A DNA stretch of 64,000 bases, from the NCBI RefSeq assembly GCF_910592395.1, contig NC_088312.1, positions 15,043,292 through 15,107,291 on the forward strand. Reading direction: 5' to 3'. Within the stretch, counting starts at the first letter, position 1, and every line of letters starts with the position of its first letter. The notes beneath the pieces were generated by a model. That model worked only from the letters and a program-made list of their open reading frames with translations, was not told where the DNA came from and did not search any database. The position numbers and the translations under genes are program-made. Positions 12,396 through 23,083 of this stretch are shown in pieces. The stretch is from Lineus longissimus (lineage: Eukaryota > Nemertea > Pilidiophora > Heteronemertea > Lineidae).

Positions 12396-14314
12396 TCATT
12401 GTCGTTAGTTGATCATCATGAATCGATTCATCGTCCTTATGTTGATATTGTGTGCATTCACCCTTACACAGAGTGCAGGTAAGGCCCGTATATTTCGTTT
12501 AAAGGTTGGTTTGCCGCGGCAAAACAATGATCAGCTCCAGCGGGCATTTGGGTAATTCCAATTACATTGTATGCGCAGTTTTTTGGAAGCGGCAGTATCA
12601 CAAACAAAGTTTTGCTGGGCGACTCCACAGAAAGACAGTAAAGTGAAGGGATTTAACTCAGAAACGGTAGATTGACAAGCAAAACTGATTTTTGCAGCGA
12701 GCCTGTATCATGGTATTTTGTTGGACTACGAAATACTAAAGTGCATGCAAATTTAGATATCAGATGCTTTGAGCGTCCTCGAGTGCATTTTCGCCGGATT
12801 TCAGTTTTGTCTTGCTTGGATGCTTTCGGGAACTAGTATAGTTCGGCGGGACAATCAAAATTTTCCCCCCGGGCCTTCAATTTGCCGGTGAATGGCGTAG
12901 TGACGAAAGCAGTGATTTTGCAGAAGAGTCACTATTTTAAAAGGAGATTGACAGGCAGCAGGAGCCAGGCGGGCCAAATTAAAGAATATCAAACACCAAT
13001 TCGCTGAAACATATCTCTATGAAATTAAATCACTGAATTTTAAGCCTGCACAAGTTTACTCTTGATGGTCTTGAGCCAGAGAGAAAATCACGAAAAACTT
13101 GTGAATACCCAGTAGAGTATCAATGTTCTAATACATGTATTTAAAGTTACAGTCGTGATAACCTCTTTACCTAAATCTAACCACTCAAAGTAATATTAAA
13201 CAAAACTAAAGGTTGACGTGTGCAGTTTCAAGCGAAATGGATGGATTTTTGGGTTTTTTTACTCATTATTCAGGATTGTCGACCATATTCCGTTGCGAAC
13301 CTTGCACAAAATGATACCAAAATCAGAGAATAAAACCATGGATTCTGACATAAACTTTTTTGTTGCAAGTACTGAAGCCCTGGACGTGTATCGTTTTAGA
13401 ACTCATAAGGTAGTCACTTCATTTTCCCAGAGATCATCAGTAGACGCTGTGAGTGTGATCACCGAGACATATTTTGCCCCCTCTTCGTATTGCCTCAATT
13501 TTGCCTACTTATTTCGCAGTGTTGACGGGAGGGGGGGGGATGGCTGTTTAACCACTCGATCATGATATACGTTTCCCAAAAAGTGTGACATGGTCGCCTT
13601 AATTCTTCGATCTGCGCTTCATTTCAAGTTTCCTGTTGCTTTTAATGTGTATCACGGCTCAAGTTGACCTTTGCGTTATAACTTTTTCAGGACCCAAATT
13701 CCGCGAACATGGGTATGTACTATTTGTTTAGACGTTGATGTTTTCAGCCATAATTTACTATAATCACTTCTTGTCTTGTGATGATGACAAAATTACATGA
13801 CTGTTCTATCACTATGAGCACAGTCATGGTACTTTCTCAAAGGCGTTCAAAAGCAGTAAAGTATCAAATATAAACTACACAGTTCCATATTTGGATGATC
13901 AGAACTTATTAAATAGATTGTCAAATGGTTTCTTCGTAGGATAGTACCATATTTTTTCGTATCGGTTTTATCTGAAAACACCTTTAATATAGAAAGAACG
14001 ATTTTGGGGTAATTTATTTTTTCAAACTTTTAAATTCAAGATTTATATATGCATGCAAAGATTGCGCTAAGAATCAGATATATAGGTGGTTTTAACTTTT
14101 GCAATGACCGTATGTGAACAGACGAATATTCGTGTTTTTTAAACAGTTATATTCACCAGGTACAACCTAGAAATGTCTAATTACTTGATTTATTTTTATC
14201 TTTAGGAAACGATCACATGAAGAGAAGAAGGATTTGGGATTAAAGAGGCGAAACGTGTGCTCCCCAGAATGTCCAAGTGACCAAACCTGTTTCATGAACG
14301 GAAAATGCTTGTAA
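12396..14314 (+). CDS. Small secreted cysteine-rich peptide precursor, three exons
   Basis: The coding exons are 12418-12478, 13691-13712 and 14206-14314. Donors are GTAAGG (12479) and GTATGT (13713). Acceptors are TTTTTCAG (ending 13690) and TATCTTTAG (ending 14205). Phases agree (1, then 2) and give 63 codons before a TAA at 14312-14314. Residues 1-20 form a clear signal peptide (MNRFIVLMLILCAFTLTQSA). A short charged pro-region follows with KR and a tribasic KRR processing site. After KRR comes a 20-residue C-terminal peptide with cysteines spaced C-x3-C-x5-C-x5-C, enough for two disulfides. An acceptor-like TTATTTCAG at 12387-12395 suggests a non-coding 5' exon upstream, beyond or inside the Tc1 element. 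The architecture is that of a neuropeptide, hormone, antimicrobial or venom-type precursor. I cannot place it in a known family, and no activity is claimed. Confidence 0.65.
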
Positions 14315-14325
14315 TTTTTTAGTGA

Positions 14326-14509
14326 TACAGTCCAAATCACAAATGACATCCCGTAAATCGCGTCATTGGTGCGTCATTGACGCGCTACCCGGCGCGCAGG
14401 TCGTTCTCAAGTAGCGCGAAACATGGAGAGATTAGCGCGTCACTGGTGCATCATTGGCGCGCGCACTGACGCGAAGCAGGACGGAGGTCAATTGTGATTT
14501 GGACTGTAT
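14326..14509. mobile_element. Approximately 180-bp MITE with TA-CAGTCC ends, in the peptide gene 3' UTR
   Basis: TACAGTCCAAATCACAA at 14326-14342 is exactly inverted at 14492-14508 (TTGTGATTTGGACTGTA). Reading TA as TSD, the termini are CAGT...ACTG, typical of Tc1/mariner-derived MITEs. The centre is rich in CGCGTCA-type words. It begins 11 bases after the stop codon of the peptide gene and lies before a likely polyadenylation signal. Confidence 0.8.
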
Positions 14510-14528
14510 TTTCCATATACAAAATGAG

Positions 14529-14534
14529 AATAAA
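14529..14534 (+). promoter_or_regulatory. Candidate polyadenylation signal of the peptide gene
   Basis: AATAAA occurs about 215 bases after the peptide gene's stop codon and just beyond the MITE. If used, the mature mRNA carries the MITE hairpin in its 3' UTR. Confidence 0.45.
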
Positions 14535-14867
14535 ATCTAAGTATCTAAATCTAAGTAAATTGAAATGGAATATGCGACATTGTTTCTTTAATTGAAAACT
14601 TGCCCCCTAAAATTACCATGCATTGGCATTATTAAGGGCAGTATTACCGAGCTGTCGGCTGCCCAGTCACCTCCTATTCTACACAAGTAGTTTCCATCAA
14701 CAAATTGCACAAGAAAAAGAAAAATTCCAAATCCGACTGATTATCACCCTTTTCCGATGTTGACTCCGACTTGACCCAAGTTAGCTCTCCATGCGTTGAT
14801 GTGGAACGATGTACTAGTAAGTTCTCATTAGGGAGGATTTTTGATTCACGCGCGGCCAACCCCCAAC

Positions 14868-15581
14868 CTTGGTTCCTAAAAAATCATTCATTTCATGGTC
14901 CTCACTGTACTGCCAGTGTGGATTCAGCAGTTGTTTTGGCAAAGACATGTTATTTGGAGTTTCTTAAACCTGGAGCGCTACTCGATAGGCGGCTAACAAG
15001 AAACTACGCATTTTACTGTAGTTGTTGCCGATGTATGTGTTCACTGAAATTGGGATGTGCGTCGGGCCCGTATTGAAATGCCGTCCAGTGCCAGTTGGTG
15101 CGTTTTTCGCTGATTTGGGCAAAATTCAACTCATCTCAAAAGTTCAATGGTTGACCCTCGATTTTTGGAAAAATTTTGTGTAGCGTAAAGCAACTGTCTT
15201 TCACGGGAGAATGGTCACTGTAAGAATTATACAGGAAGAAATGTATAATATTTGGGGTTTTCCGTGATTGTCCGGCCCAATTGGCAATCTTGCCATTTAG
15301 GATAGTGAATAGGGTTAGGAGCCAATGCGACGCTTATGATTTATTTAACCCTGAATGGGTTAAATAAATAAAGGATCTGAAAGGGTTAAAGAAATAAAAT
15401 GCCTGATTTAACATCCTGCAGAATCAGGGGAATCAGGCGTTTCCAGTGATATACGACACAAATGGGTTATCCTCATGCAATCACAATGGAAACGCATTTT
15501 AAAATAAATGTTACGTCCTGTTAATGGGGCACGTCATCATCGCGTACATTCGGGAAAAACTCCCTAACGAGACCTAAGGCG
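14868..15581. repeat. Left arm of a 7.2-kb inverted-repeat structure
   Basis: About 0.7 kb is matched in inverse orientation by 21426-22090. Shared landmarks are TTGTTTTGGCAAAGACATG, TTGACCCTCGATTTTT, CCGTGATTGTCCGGCCCAAT and CTCCCTAACGAGACCT. There are many substitutions and small indels, so the pair is not recent. It may be the long terminal inverted repeats of a foldback-type element, or an inverted segmental duplication. No TSD could be established. Confidence 0.8.
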
Positions 15582-15639
15582 CTTCCTGGAGCCATGGATC
15601 TACCCTGTGACGTCTTGGTGCAGATATAGATTTTTCGAC

Positions 15640-16480
15640 GTCACGGTGATGGTGCTTGACGCAAGGGCCCAACGCGAAAAAAGCGAAGCTGGCGAAACAT
15701 TTATGACGGGTCACCGTCACTTATTATTGGACTTATAGCGCATTTACGGGGTGGCCACCATTTTGCTTTATAGTGTCACCAGGAAAATAAAGCATGCGAC
15801 CTAACGCCGATCTATTTGTATAAACTGATAATTGGAAGGTATATAGTAGGAAATATCAATAAAATAATCATTCCATGTCGTCTTTTGAGGGCATTTTTGA
15901 TTGTAAAAAATATATGTGTACGTCACCGGAGTCTCTGCAATGATAATTTTATAATTTTATCACAGCAGTCTCGCGCAAGTAGAAGTTCTTTACCTATTAG
16001 TTCTTCTCTTATTAGTCTGGCGTAAAGCCATACGTTTTCCATTACGATTTCACTACGATGTTTGACCAGAAGGAGCAGTGCGCGAGATATGCTAATGAGC
16101 AGACTTCCCTCGCTTGAGTTTCGGAAGAATGTTCCATATCGCGCTAAGCTGACCACTGCTGACCATGACATGCGTGCATTGGACTGGTACAGGTTGGAAC
16201 TGAACATTGAATATGCTGGTGGTGACGCTTTCTGATGAGAAGTTGGTCGTGACTGATGCAGTATCCTTGGACTTGTCCACAGCATCGTTCAATCATTGCT
16301 CTCTGAGCTGGCTTGATTCTGTACTTACCCAAATACTGAGACCAAACGCCTGTTGACTGTGCTTTAAGAGAGACTGGCGCCATGCCTAGTCTCTCTTAAA
16401 GCACAGTCAACAGACACCAACCCCCTCAGACTCAGAAACCACAAACGCCCAACCCTTCCTGCTACCTTAATACTTCTGGA
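15640..16480 (-). repeat. Transposon relic related to 39.3-42.4 kb
   Basis: 15640-16105 matches 41925-42435 in inverse orientation, and 16045-16480 matches 39300-39410 and 39727-40075 in inverse orientation. On the minus strand, about 16144-16330, a fragment reads KYRIKPAQRAMIERCCGQVQ. This resembles the conserved Arg/Glu helix near the third catalytic residue of PIF/Harbinger-type transposases (...RxxIExxxGxxK...). There is no intact gene. This copy looks like an internally shortened version of the 39-42 kb one. Confidence 0.55.
16350..16413. repeat. 26-bp perfect hairpin
   Basis: The arm 16350-16375 (CTGTTGACTGTGCTTTAAG...) is exactly complementary to 16388-16413 across a 12-base loop (GGCGCCATGCCT). 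The same hairpin occurs inverted at 39347-39410, and a single arm occurs at 39739-39764. Confidence 0.9.
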
Positions 16481-16489
16481 TTACCCCAC

Positions 16490-17786
16490 TGATGCGACGA
16501 TATGGAAATGACGTTGTGTCGTAATAGCGGGGTGACGTAAAGTCAGATCTCGGCGTGCACTCACGTGGCGGGACATTCTCGTCAATGGTGATCGTCGTTG
16601 TCAAGCCTCACTCGTCCTACCGTCTCTGCCACAGTTGGCTCGCCAGTCACCTCTCAACAATGGGAATAATCGCCGGCCAACAATGGTCATAGTGGGACGT
16701 ATCTAAGGTTTCAAATTATCACGACAGCCTTAAAATGTCTTTTTATCGAAGTATAACAAGAAGGTTTTTCAACCCATGTTACAAGCAGCGCACTATACAC
16801 ACTGGATCAGTGTGTGGACGATCAAACTGTGGCAGAAGGACTATGTGACAATTTCAGCGGGTTCATGTAATTTGGAAACTTGGCCCGGCGCCCGAGAGAT
16901 TGGTGGCGGGAAGGTCTTTCGCGCCAGGACTTGCGTGTACTGAAAATAACGAATAATGCTTTTTTCTACTATCTAAGAGCTAAAACAAAATTGGAAAAGC
17001 CGAATCAAACACGTTCAGAAAAATAGTTTATCACATACCCTAAGAGAAGTGATCCGGCAGACAAGACCATGAAAACCTCCCAAAAATATCAAAAATGCAT
17101 TCAAATTCGACCAAAATTACGGACAGGGACCGGCTTTTATAAGACAACACAAATCCCACTGCTCTTCATAATTTTGCAGATTTTATTTTGAGAGAAATGT
17201 GTGAAAGATGCATGAAACATTTATCGCATGACCTGAGCGTGCAATACAAACGTTCAATAAAAATATTTTATTGCACGAGAATGCTCGAGATCATTTCTCG
17301 TGCAATCTAGACTCTGAGTGTTAAGTATATTTGTTTAGTCCTATGGCAAGTTAAGTCATGCCTTGTGCCACCGCAGTGTTCACATTTGGCGGAAACTGCA
17401 TTTAAAACAGGTACACCTTTAAGCTCAACTGGTCATTTTGCATTCGTGCTGCAAGCAAAACTGACCATTGGAATGCTGAACAGATTGTATGTTCAGGTAC
17501 TCAAGGCATTCCTTTGTAATATGTGCAAAAAGTCTGACTGGATTCTCTCAGAGGACACCTCCGTTGTCATGAGATACCAAATTTGATGAAAAGTTCACGT
17601 CGGGCCTACTTGAAATGCGTTGAAGAAAACGATGACGCACTGTTGTTTCAAACGGCGCTCTGTTCACCAATATTGCATGTTTCAGATAGATTTCTGTTGA
17701 AAAAATTCTATAAATTATTCATAGCTACGTGGTTAATTTGAAATTAATAGTTTCTGAGCTCATGCAAATGTCGTCATTAGGTATTA
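16490..17786. other. No gene recognised between relic and Harbinger element
   Basis: Unique-looking sequence without recognisable coding or repeat structure, forming part of the loop of the inverted-repeat structure. It ends with TTA, the target site of the Harbinger insertion. Confidence 0.4.
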
Positions 17787-17879
17787 AGGCCCGTCTCCAT
17801 TAGAGCGTTTTTGCGCGTCGCACGACGACGCGATTATACGCGCGGAAATCCGCTTCGATTGCTCTAATTGATTTTCCTT

Positions 17880-18600
17880 TTATTTATTTATTTATTATTA
17901 AAACCTCCAGTAAAGGAGAATCAAATATTTTACAGGTTTAAAACTACAATGTACAACCTAACAAGTTCAGTCAATACTTTACAAATTTAAAACTAAATGT
18001 ACCGGGTATAACCATGGAGGCATTATAAATATAAGTAATAAAATATAAAATTATAATGCCACCATGGTATAACCTAACAGATTGAATTAAAAAGCCCGTG
18101 TGAGCAATCTCACCATGGTGTGCTCAGCCGAACCCCTCGTGTCGTACCCGCTGCTGAGGAGGAGACCGTGTAATGAGTCCACAATCCCATCCTCCGCAGC
18201 AGGGACAACCGGACGGTCAGCCGAGCGACACCGAGGAGAGAACGCTAGGGAGGCGGGCGCCACACCGAGATCGATCACAGAATCCAGAAGGGTGCCCTTT
18301 ATGCACCCGGCACCAGAGGCCCACTTTGCCAAAAGAACACAGTTCAGGGCTCTGGCGGGGGAATCATGCCGGAAGATTCGTTTGAAGAGAGAACACTTTG
18401 AATCATTGATGCTGTTGCTAATACTTTCAATTCCAAGGGCTTCCAGTAGCTTGGAATGATGGCTTCTCTTAGGAAGACCCAAGAGGCGTTTAACTTGGTT
18501 GCTCTGGAATCTTTCGAGAATTTACCCCTATCCACAAGAGCGTAGCGGATAACATAATCAATTTCTGCTCGACGGACACCGCCGGCGGATTAAATAAGAA
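17880..18600 (-). pseudogene. Truncated LINE ORF2 C-terminal fragment inside the Harbinger element
   Basis: The minus strand between 18490 and 18087 encodes LGLPKRSHHSKLLEALGI followed by a FKRIFRHDSPAR-type stretch. This is characteristic of the C-terminal region of non-LTR retrotransposon ORF2 proteins. Upstream the frame is shifted (18535-18344). AT-rich sequence with TTTATTTATT near 17880 is likely the tail. It is either an insertion into the Harbinger element or a captured piece. Confidence 0.6.
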
Positions 18601-18732
18601 TGCAAAAATAGCATTCAAAGCGTATTTACTCGGCGGTCATTTGACACATAAATTCAGTCATATCCACTTTATTCCGTGCATTGCCCCCTGAAAGCACTCG
18701 GACTGTGCAGTTGTGGTTGTACGGGGAGCATC

Positions 18733-20834
18733 ATGCCAGGTGACTTGATAGAAAGACTCATTTTTGAGATCGAAAAGCACCCAATGATATATGATAAGTC
18801 CCTAGCCGAATTCAAAGATACTGAAAGGAAAGAAAGGGTATGGAAGCAAATTGGTGATAAAGCTAATTTAACAGGTAAGTTCAAGTTTATTTTGAAGCAT
18901 ATTGATTTAACAGAAGTTGAGAGCCCCGCCCCACTCAGTCCGTGTACCACCCCCACCAGACCATGGACCCCCACCTTGGAGGTTTGCAGCTTTCAGTCTC
19001 TAGTGGTCGCCAACTTTCTAGTCCTCCCCGAAACACACTTAGTTTTGCCAAGGAACTGCCCCAGCTCTAGAACTAAAGTAGTCCTTGTACGCTTCTCGGA
19101 CCATGAGAGCATCTTTCTTTTGCCGATGGCCAGATTTTTCCAAATCGTTCAGGATTCCATCACACGTATCCTCTTCGTCAGGCGTGACATCATTCGTAAC
19201 TGGTCTGACAGGAACTGGAACACCCCTGTTCTGTAACATGTTGTGCAATACACAAGTGGCCTTCACAACAATATCAACACTTTCAGCGCTCAAAGGAATT
19301 TTCCGATGGTAGAGCCTCCACCGATTAGCAAGGATACCGAAGGCATTTTCTGATATCCTTCTGGCCCTGGAAAGCCGATAATTGAAAATTCTTTGATCGT
19401 CCCTTAAGTTCTTTCCAGGGAAAGGGCGAAGGAGGTTTTCCATAGCCGGAAATGCCTCATCCCCTACCACGACGTGTGGAACTGGTTCGACTCGTTGTTC
19501 TGCCCCAGGAAGGCATTTGTTAGCTGGGATCTCGAGGGTCCCATTCATCAGCTTCTTACCAAGGGTACTCCTTTTGAAGATTCCCCCATCACTATTTGAA
19601 CCGTAGCTGCCGACGTCAATGACTGTGAAGCAATAGTTCCAGTCAACAAGTGCAAGCAGTACCACAGAAAAGGTTTTCTTGTAATTAAAGTACAAAGTCC
19701 CAGAATTTGCTGGTGCAAAAATCTGTACGTGCTTGCCATCCATCGCTCCCAGGCAACAGGGAAATTGCCATTTGCGTCCAAACCCATCTGCTATGTCTTC
19801 CCATTGCGCTCTGTTTGGTTGTGGCATATACATTGGCTGCAGAGCATCCCAAATAGCCTGGCACGTTTCCTGAATAATTTTCGATACGGTATGTACTCCA
19901 ACGTAGTAGCTGAAGGCAATGGTCTTGTACGAATCCCCGGTGGCGAGGAACCTGAAATCATGATAGTAAAAAATGTTTTAACAATAATTTCTTTTTATAA
20001 CGTTCAAGTTGGACTTGCGAAGACGAAGTGGAAGAGTGTCCGCGACGCTATGAGGAAATATTTAGATGCCATTCCCATACCGAAAAGTGGTCAGGGCAGG
20101 ACGAAACCCAAGAAGGAATACAAGTATGCAAAGATGTTGGAGTTCCTGAGGCCACATATGGAGAACCGCAAGTACGTCAAAAAAAAATTTCAATCACATT
20201 ACAATGTATGATAGCACAATAGGATATGTCAAGGAAATGTTATACATGTAGCTCAGCTCCTTGATAATATATTTCTTTGTATTGCAGGTCTTCTGGCAAT
20301 CTTGAGGACCTTGATACAGATACAATTGAAGCAGGCGATGATATTCCGATTGATAATAGCAATGCCGAAGACGAACTCGAGTTGGGTGATGGAACCTCAT
20401 CGAAATACAATGACAAACAACCAGAAACATTCGCTGCACCAAAACCCAGATGCCAACAAAAGAAAAAGGCTTCAAAACCAGCATCTGAGGTGGATGACGC
20501 CATAGTTTCTTACATCAAAAGCAAGAATGAAAAGAAGCCAAAACAACCGGATGAGGATGAAAATATTTCTGACTTTATGAAATCAATGACTGCGAGTATC
20601 AAAAAGTTTCCGCCACAAATTAGATCCAGCATCAAGTTCAAAATTCATGGTTTAGTGCATGAGGCCGAAATGCATGTAATCTACGGGAGCAGTGGCAACC
20701 AAGCATCCCAGCATATCCAGGGTAACCCATCCACCTCGACCGGCTTCTCCAATGTTGGTTCGTGCATGGGTATGGGCCAGATGCAACAACAATCAAGCAA
20801 TTCGACAAATTGGAATGCTCCAAATTTAATGTAA
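18733..20834 (+). CDS. MADF-BESS protein of the Harbinger element, three exons
   Basis: Exons are 18733-18874, 20009-20171 and 20288-20834, with donors GTAAGT and GTACGT and acceptors ending TTCAAG and TTGCAG. Phases agree (1, then 2), giving 283 codons and a stop at 20832-20834. The N-terminal 95 residues form a MADF domain (LIERLIFEIEKHPMIYD, then WKQIGD, then VGLAKTKWKSVRD). A long acidic, glutamine- and lysine-rich linker follows. The C-terminal half has a BESS-like motif (ISDFMKSMTASIKKFPPQ). In this superfamily the second protein binds the terminal repeats and takes the transposase into the nucleus. Transposase exon 2 lies inside intron 1 of this gene on the other strand. The start codon is the first ATG before the MADF domain, downstream of a possible alternative at 18676 in the same region. 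Confidence 0.85.
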
Positions 20835-21214
20835 CTTCCAGAAATGTTTGTATGGAACAACAATTGATTAAAAATTTGATGAAAATTACTTTCTTACCTC
20901 AAACATATTGCTAGTCGTTCCTCAGGTCCAATCGGCCTCCTGAATGCCGTGTATTCCTTCGTTATGTAGCCCTTTACGCTATCCAAAAGCAAGTTGAAAT
21001 GTTCAGGCATCATTCGAAAGTACAGGAAAGACTTGTCCTCATACCCAAACAGTTTCTTCACAAGATGATGGTATTCACCATATACTGCTCTTTCCTTCAA
21101 GATGGGATGCACCCAGTACTGATGTCTTCGTTTCCTCTTCCTTCGTCCGTCATAAAGGTAAAGGGCTAACACCTCGATATCAGAATCTGAGGAATCAGAC
21201 GACCAAGCGGGCAT
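19039..21214 (-). CDS. PIF/Harbinger DDE transposase, two exons
   Basis: Exon 1 is 21214-20898 and exon 2 is 19951-19039. The donor is GTAAG at 20897 and the acceptor TTTCAG ends at 19952. The joined codon is AGG (phase 2), giving 409 residues. The N-terminus is acidic, with a basic DGRRKRKRRHQYW patch, then EERLAICLR joined to FLATGDSYKTIA across the splice. The nuclease domain shows the catalytic set: D in LGAMDGKHV, D in DVGSYGSNSDGG, and E in SRARRISENAFGILANRWR. Conserved VVGDEAFP and FNYRLSRAR stretches lie between. Length and motif order match full-length members, with no stop or frameshift. Exons 2 and 3 of the MADF gene lie inside this gene's intron on the opposite strand. Confidence 0.9.
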
Positions 21215-21425
21215 TTTTGTAGTTTACTGTGGCTCTCACCATGAACCAGGATTGACTGAATGTTCCCGGACCAAGCCCATGTCACTTTTTATACGCGCGA
21301 ATAACGCTCTTAAGAAACGCGATAATGGAGACCCCTTCCAAGAATTACCACCGCTGCGCAAAACGACGCGCAGAAACGCGTCGTTTTTTCGGCGAGCGCA
21401 AAAACGCTCTAATGGAGACGGGCCT

Positions 21426-22090
21426 TTAAGGTCTCGTTAGGGAGTTTTTCCCGAATGTACGCGATGATGACGTGCCCCATTAACAGGACGTAACATCTTT
21501 TTTTAAATGCGTTTCCAAAGTAATTGCATGAGGACAACCCATTTGTGTCGCATATCACTTGAAACGCCCGATTCCTCTGATTCTGCAGAATGTTAAATCG
21601 GGCATTTTATTTCTTTCAATAAATCATAAGCGTCACATTTGCCCCTAGCTCTGTTCACCATCCCAAATTGTAGTATTGCCAATTGGGCCGGACAATCACG
21701 GAAAACCCCAACTATTATACATTTCTTCCTGAAAAGTTCTTACAGTGACCATTCTCCCATCAAAGACAGTTGCTTACGCTACACAAAAATCAAAAAAAAA
21801 TCGAGGGTCAACCATTGAACTTCTGAGATGAGTTGAGTTTTGCACAAATCAGCGAAAAACGCACCAACTGGCACTGGACGGCATTTCAATACGGGGCCGA
21901 CGCACATCCCAAGTTCAGTGTACACATAGTACGTCGTCGGTAACAACAGTATAATGCGTAGTATAGTTTCTTGTTAGCCGCCTATTGAGTAGCGCTCCAG
22001 GTTTCAGAAACTCCAAATAACATGTCTTTGCCAAAACAACCGCTGGCAGATTGTGAGGACCAAGAAATCAATGATATTTAGAACTACGGT
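21426..22090. repeat. Right arm of the 7.2-kb inverted-repeat structure
   Basis: Inverse partner of 14868-15581, starting at the Harbinger target site (TTAAGGTCTCGTTAGGG). It ends near GACCAAGAAATC, after which similarity to the left arm stops. Confidence 0.8.
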
Positions 22091-23083
22091 TAGGGCTTGG
22101 CCCCACATGAATACAAAAAAACTCCCTAAAGCTTGCAGCACACTAGCCGCCAATTTTGGCGACAATAAACGTTCGGCAGACGCCTCTCGACGCCAAAGTT
22201 GGCGGCCAGTGGATCCCGGTCAGAGCACACCTGCCCAGAATTGGCCTCCAGTAGCGTCTTTTCCGTCACTTTAACCCATCCTGGGCCATGCAGCGCGACA
22301 CTCACGTTTCTTCTAACTATAACAATGTCTACATAGCGTAGTCAAGTCAGGCGGCCATCCGTAGCACACCTGGCTTCTTCTTGCGTTCAAGCCGTTGGGT
22401 GGCGCTCGTTTATAAAAAATATAACAACAACAACAACCAATGGAAATCATTGCGCATGCGTATTGTACCAAGTTGGTTTTTGCGGCATTATCCGTTTCTC
22501 ACGAGTGTCCGTCAAGTTATCAGTCATTACATTGTCAAAGGTCCTTGCGAAATTGTTAAACACGACTGTATAACACAACGTCTGTATTAAACCACGTCTG
22601 TATAAAACCAATTTTTTGTCTCAATGGATTAACTCACTAAATTTGCTCATACTCTGTGCCTTTGATAACCTTCTTGACTAAACCAACAACTTTCATCAAT
22701 GAGTAAAACAAAAATGGAGAAGAAACCCAAATAGAATCGACTCTCCCGATGTCCTCGGAAACACTTCGATTCTCCAATACTGCAGTACTAACCTCTGATG
22801 TATAACGACGTAATTGTAACACGGTCATTGGTGATGAGTTAAGGGACCCGCAAAAGCGATTACCTGTTTTACCGGCAGAGAAGATAATGTGTTTGTCGCA
22901 CCAGCGGCGATTATAATCGCAGGTCGCAGCGGTTAAAATCACTCTGATGCCGGTGATTTAGGGAAAGTGCCAAAAAGTTTGCTTAGAAAGGACGGAACTA
23001 GCTTCATTTGGCGATTAGAGAAATTTAGAAAAAAGGAAAAGAGTGCCCAAAGTTATAGTCATTAAGAAATCATGTTGTTTCAG
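22091..23083. other. No gene recognised
   Basis: Contains a short imperfect palindrome near 22147-22205 (GCCGCCAATTTTGGCG with CGCCAAAGTTGGCGG). No exon for the missing TM1-TM2 part of the GPCR could be found here. Confidence 0.4.

Larger units (their letters stand above)
17787..21425. mobile_element. Apparently complete PIF/Harbinger transposon (3.64 kb)
   Basis: The termini are AGGCCCGTCTCCATTAGAGC at the left and the exact inverse at the right, with a TTA TSD on both sides (17784-17786 and 21426-21428). Both are hallmarks of the superfamily. It carries both expected genes: a DDE transposase on the minus strand and a MADF-BESS DNA-binding partner on the plus strand. No stop or frameshift is visible in either reconstructed reading frame. 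A LINE fragment lies inside, near the left end. The element inserted into the inner edge of the right arm of the 7.2-kb inverted-repeat structure. Confidence 0.93.

Noticed and set aside
18100-18459. 119-codon plus-strand frame inside the Harbinger element
   Set aside because: It is the antisense of a LINE ORF2 fragment that has clear motifs on the minus strand.
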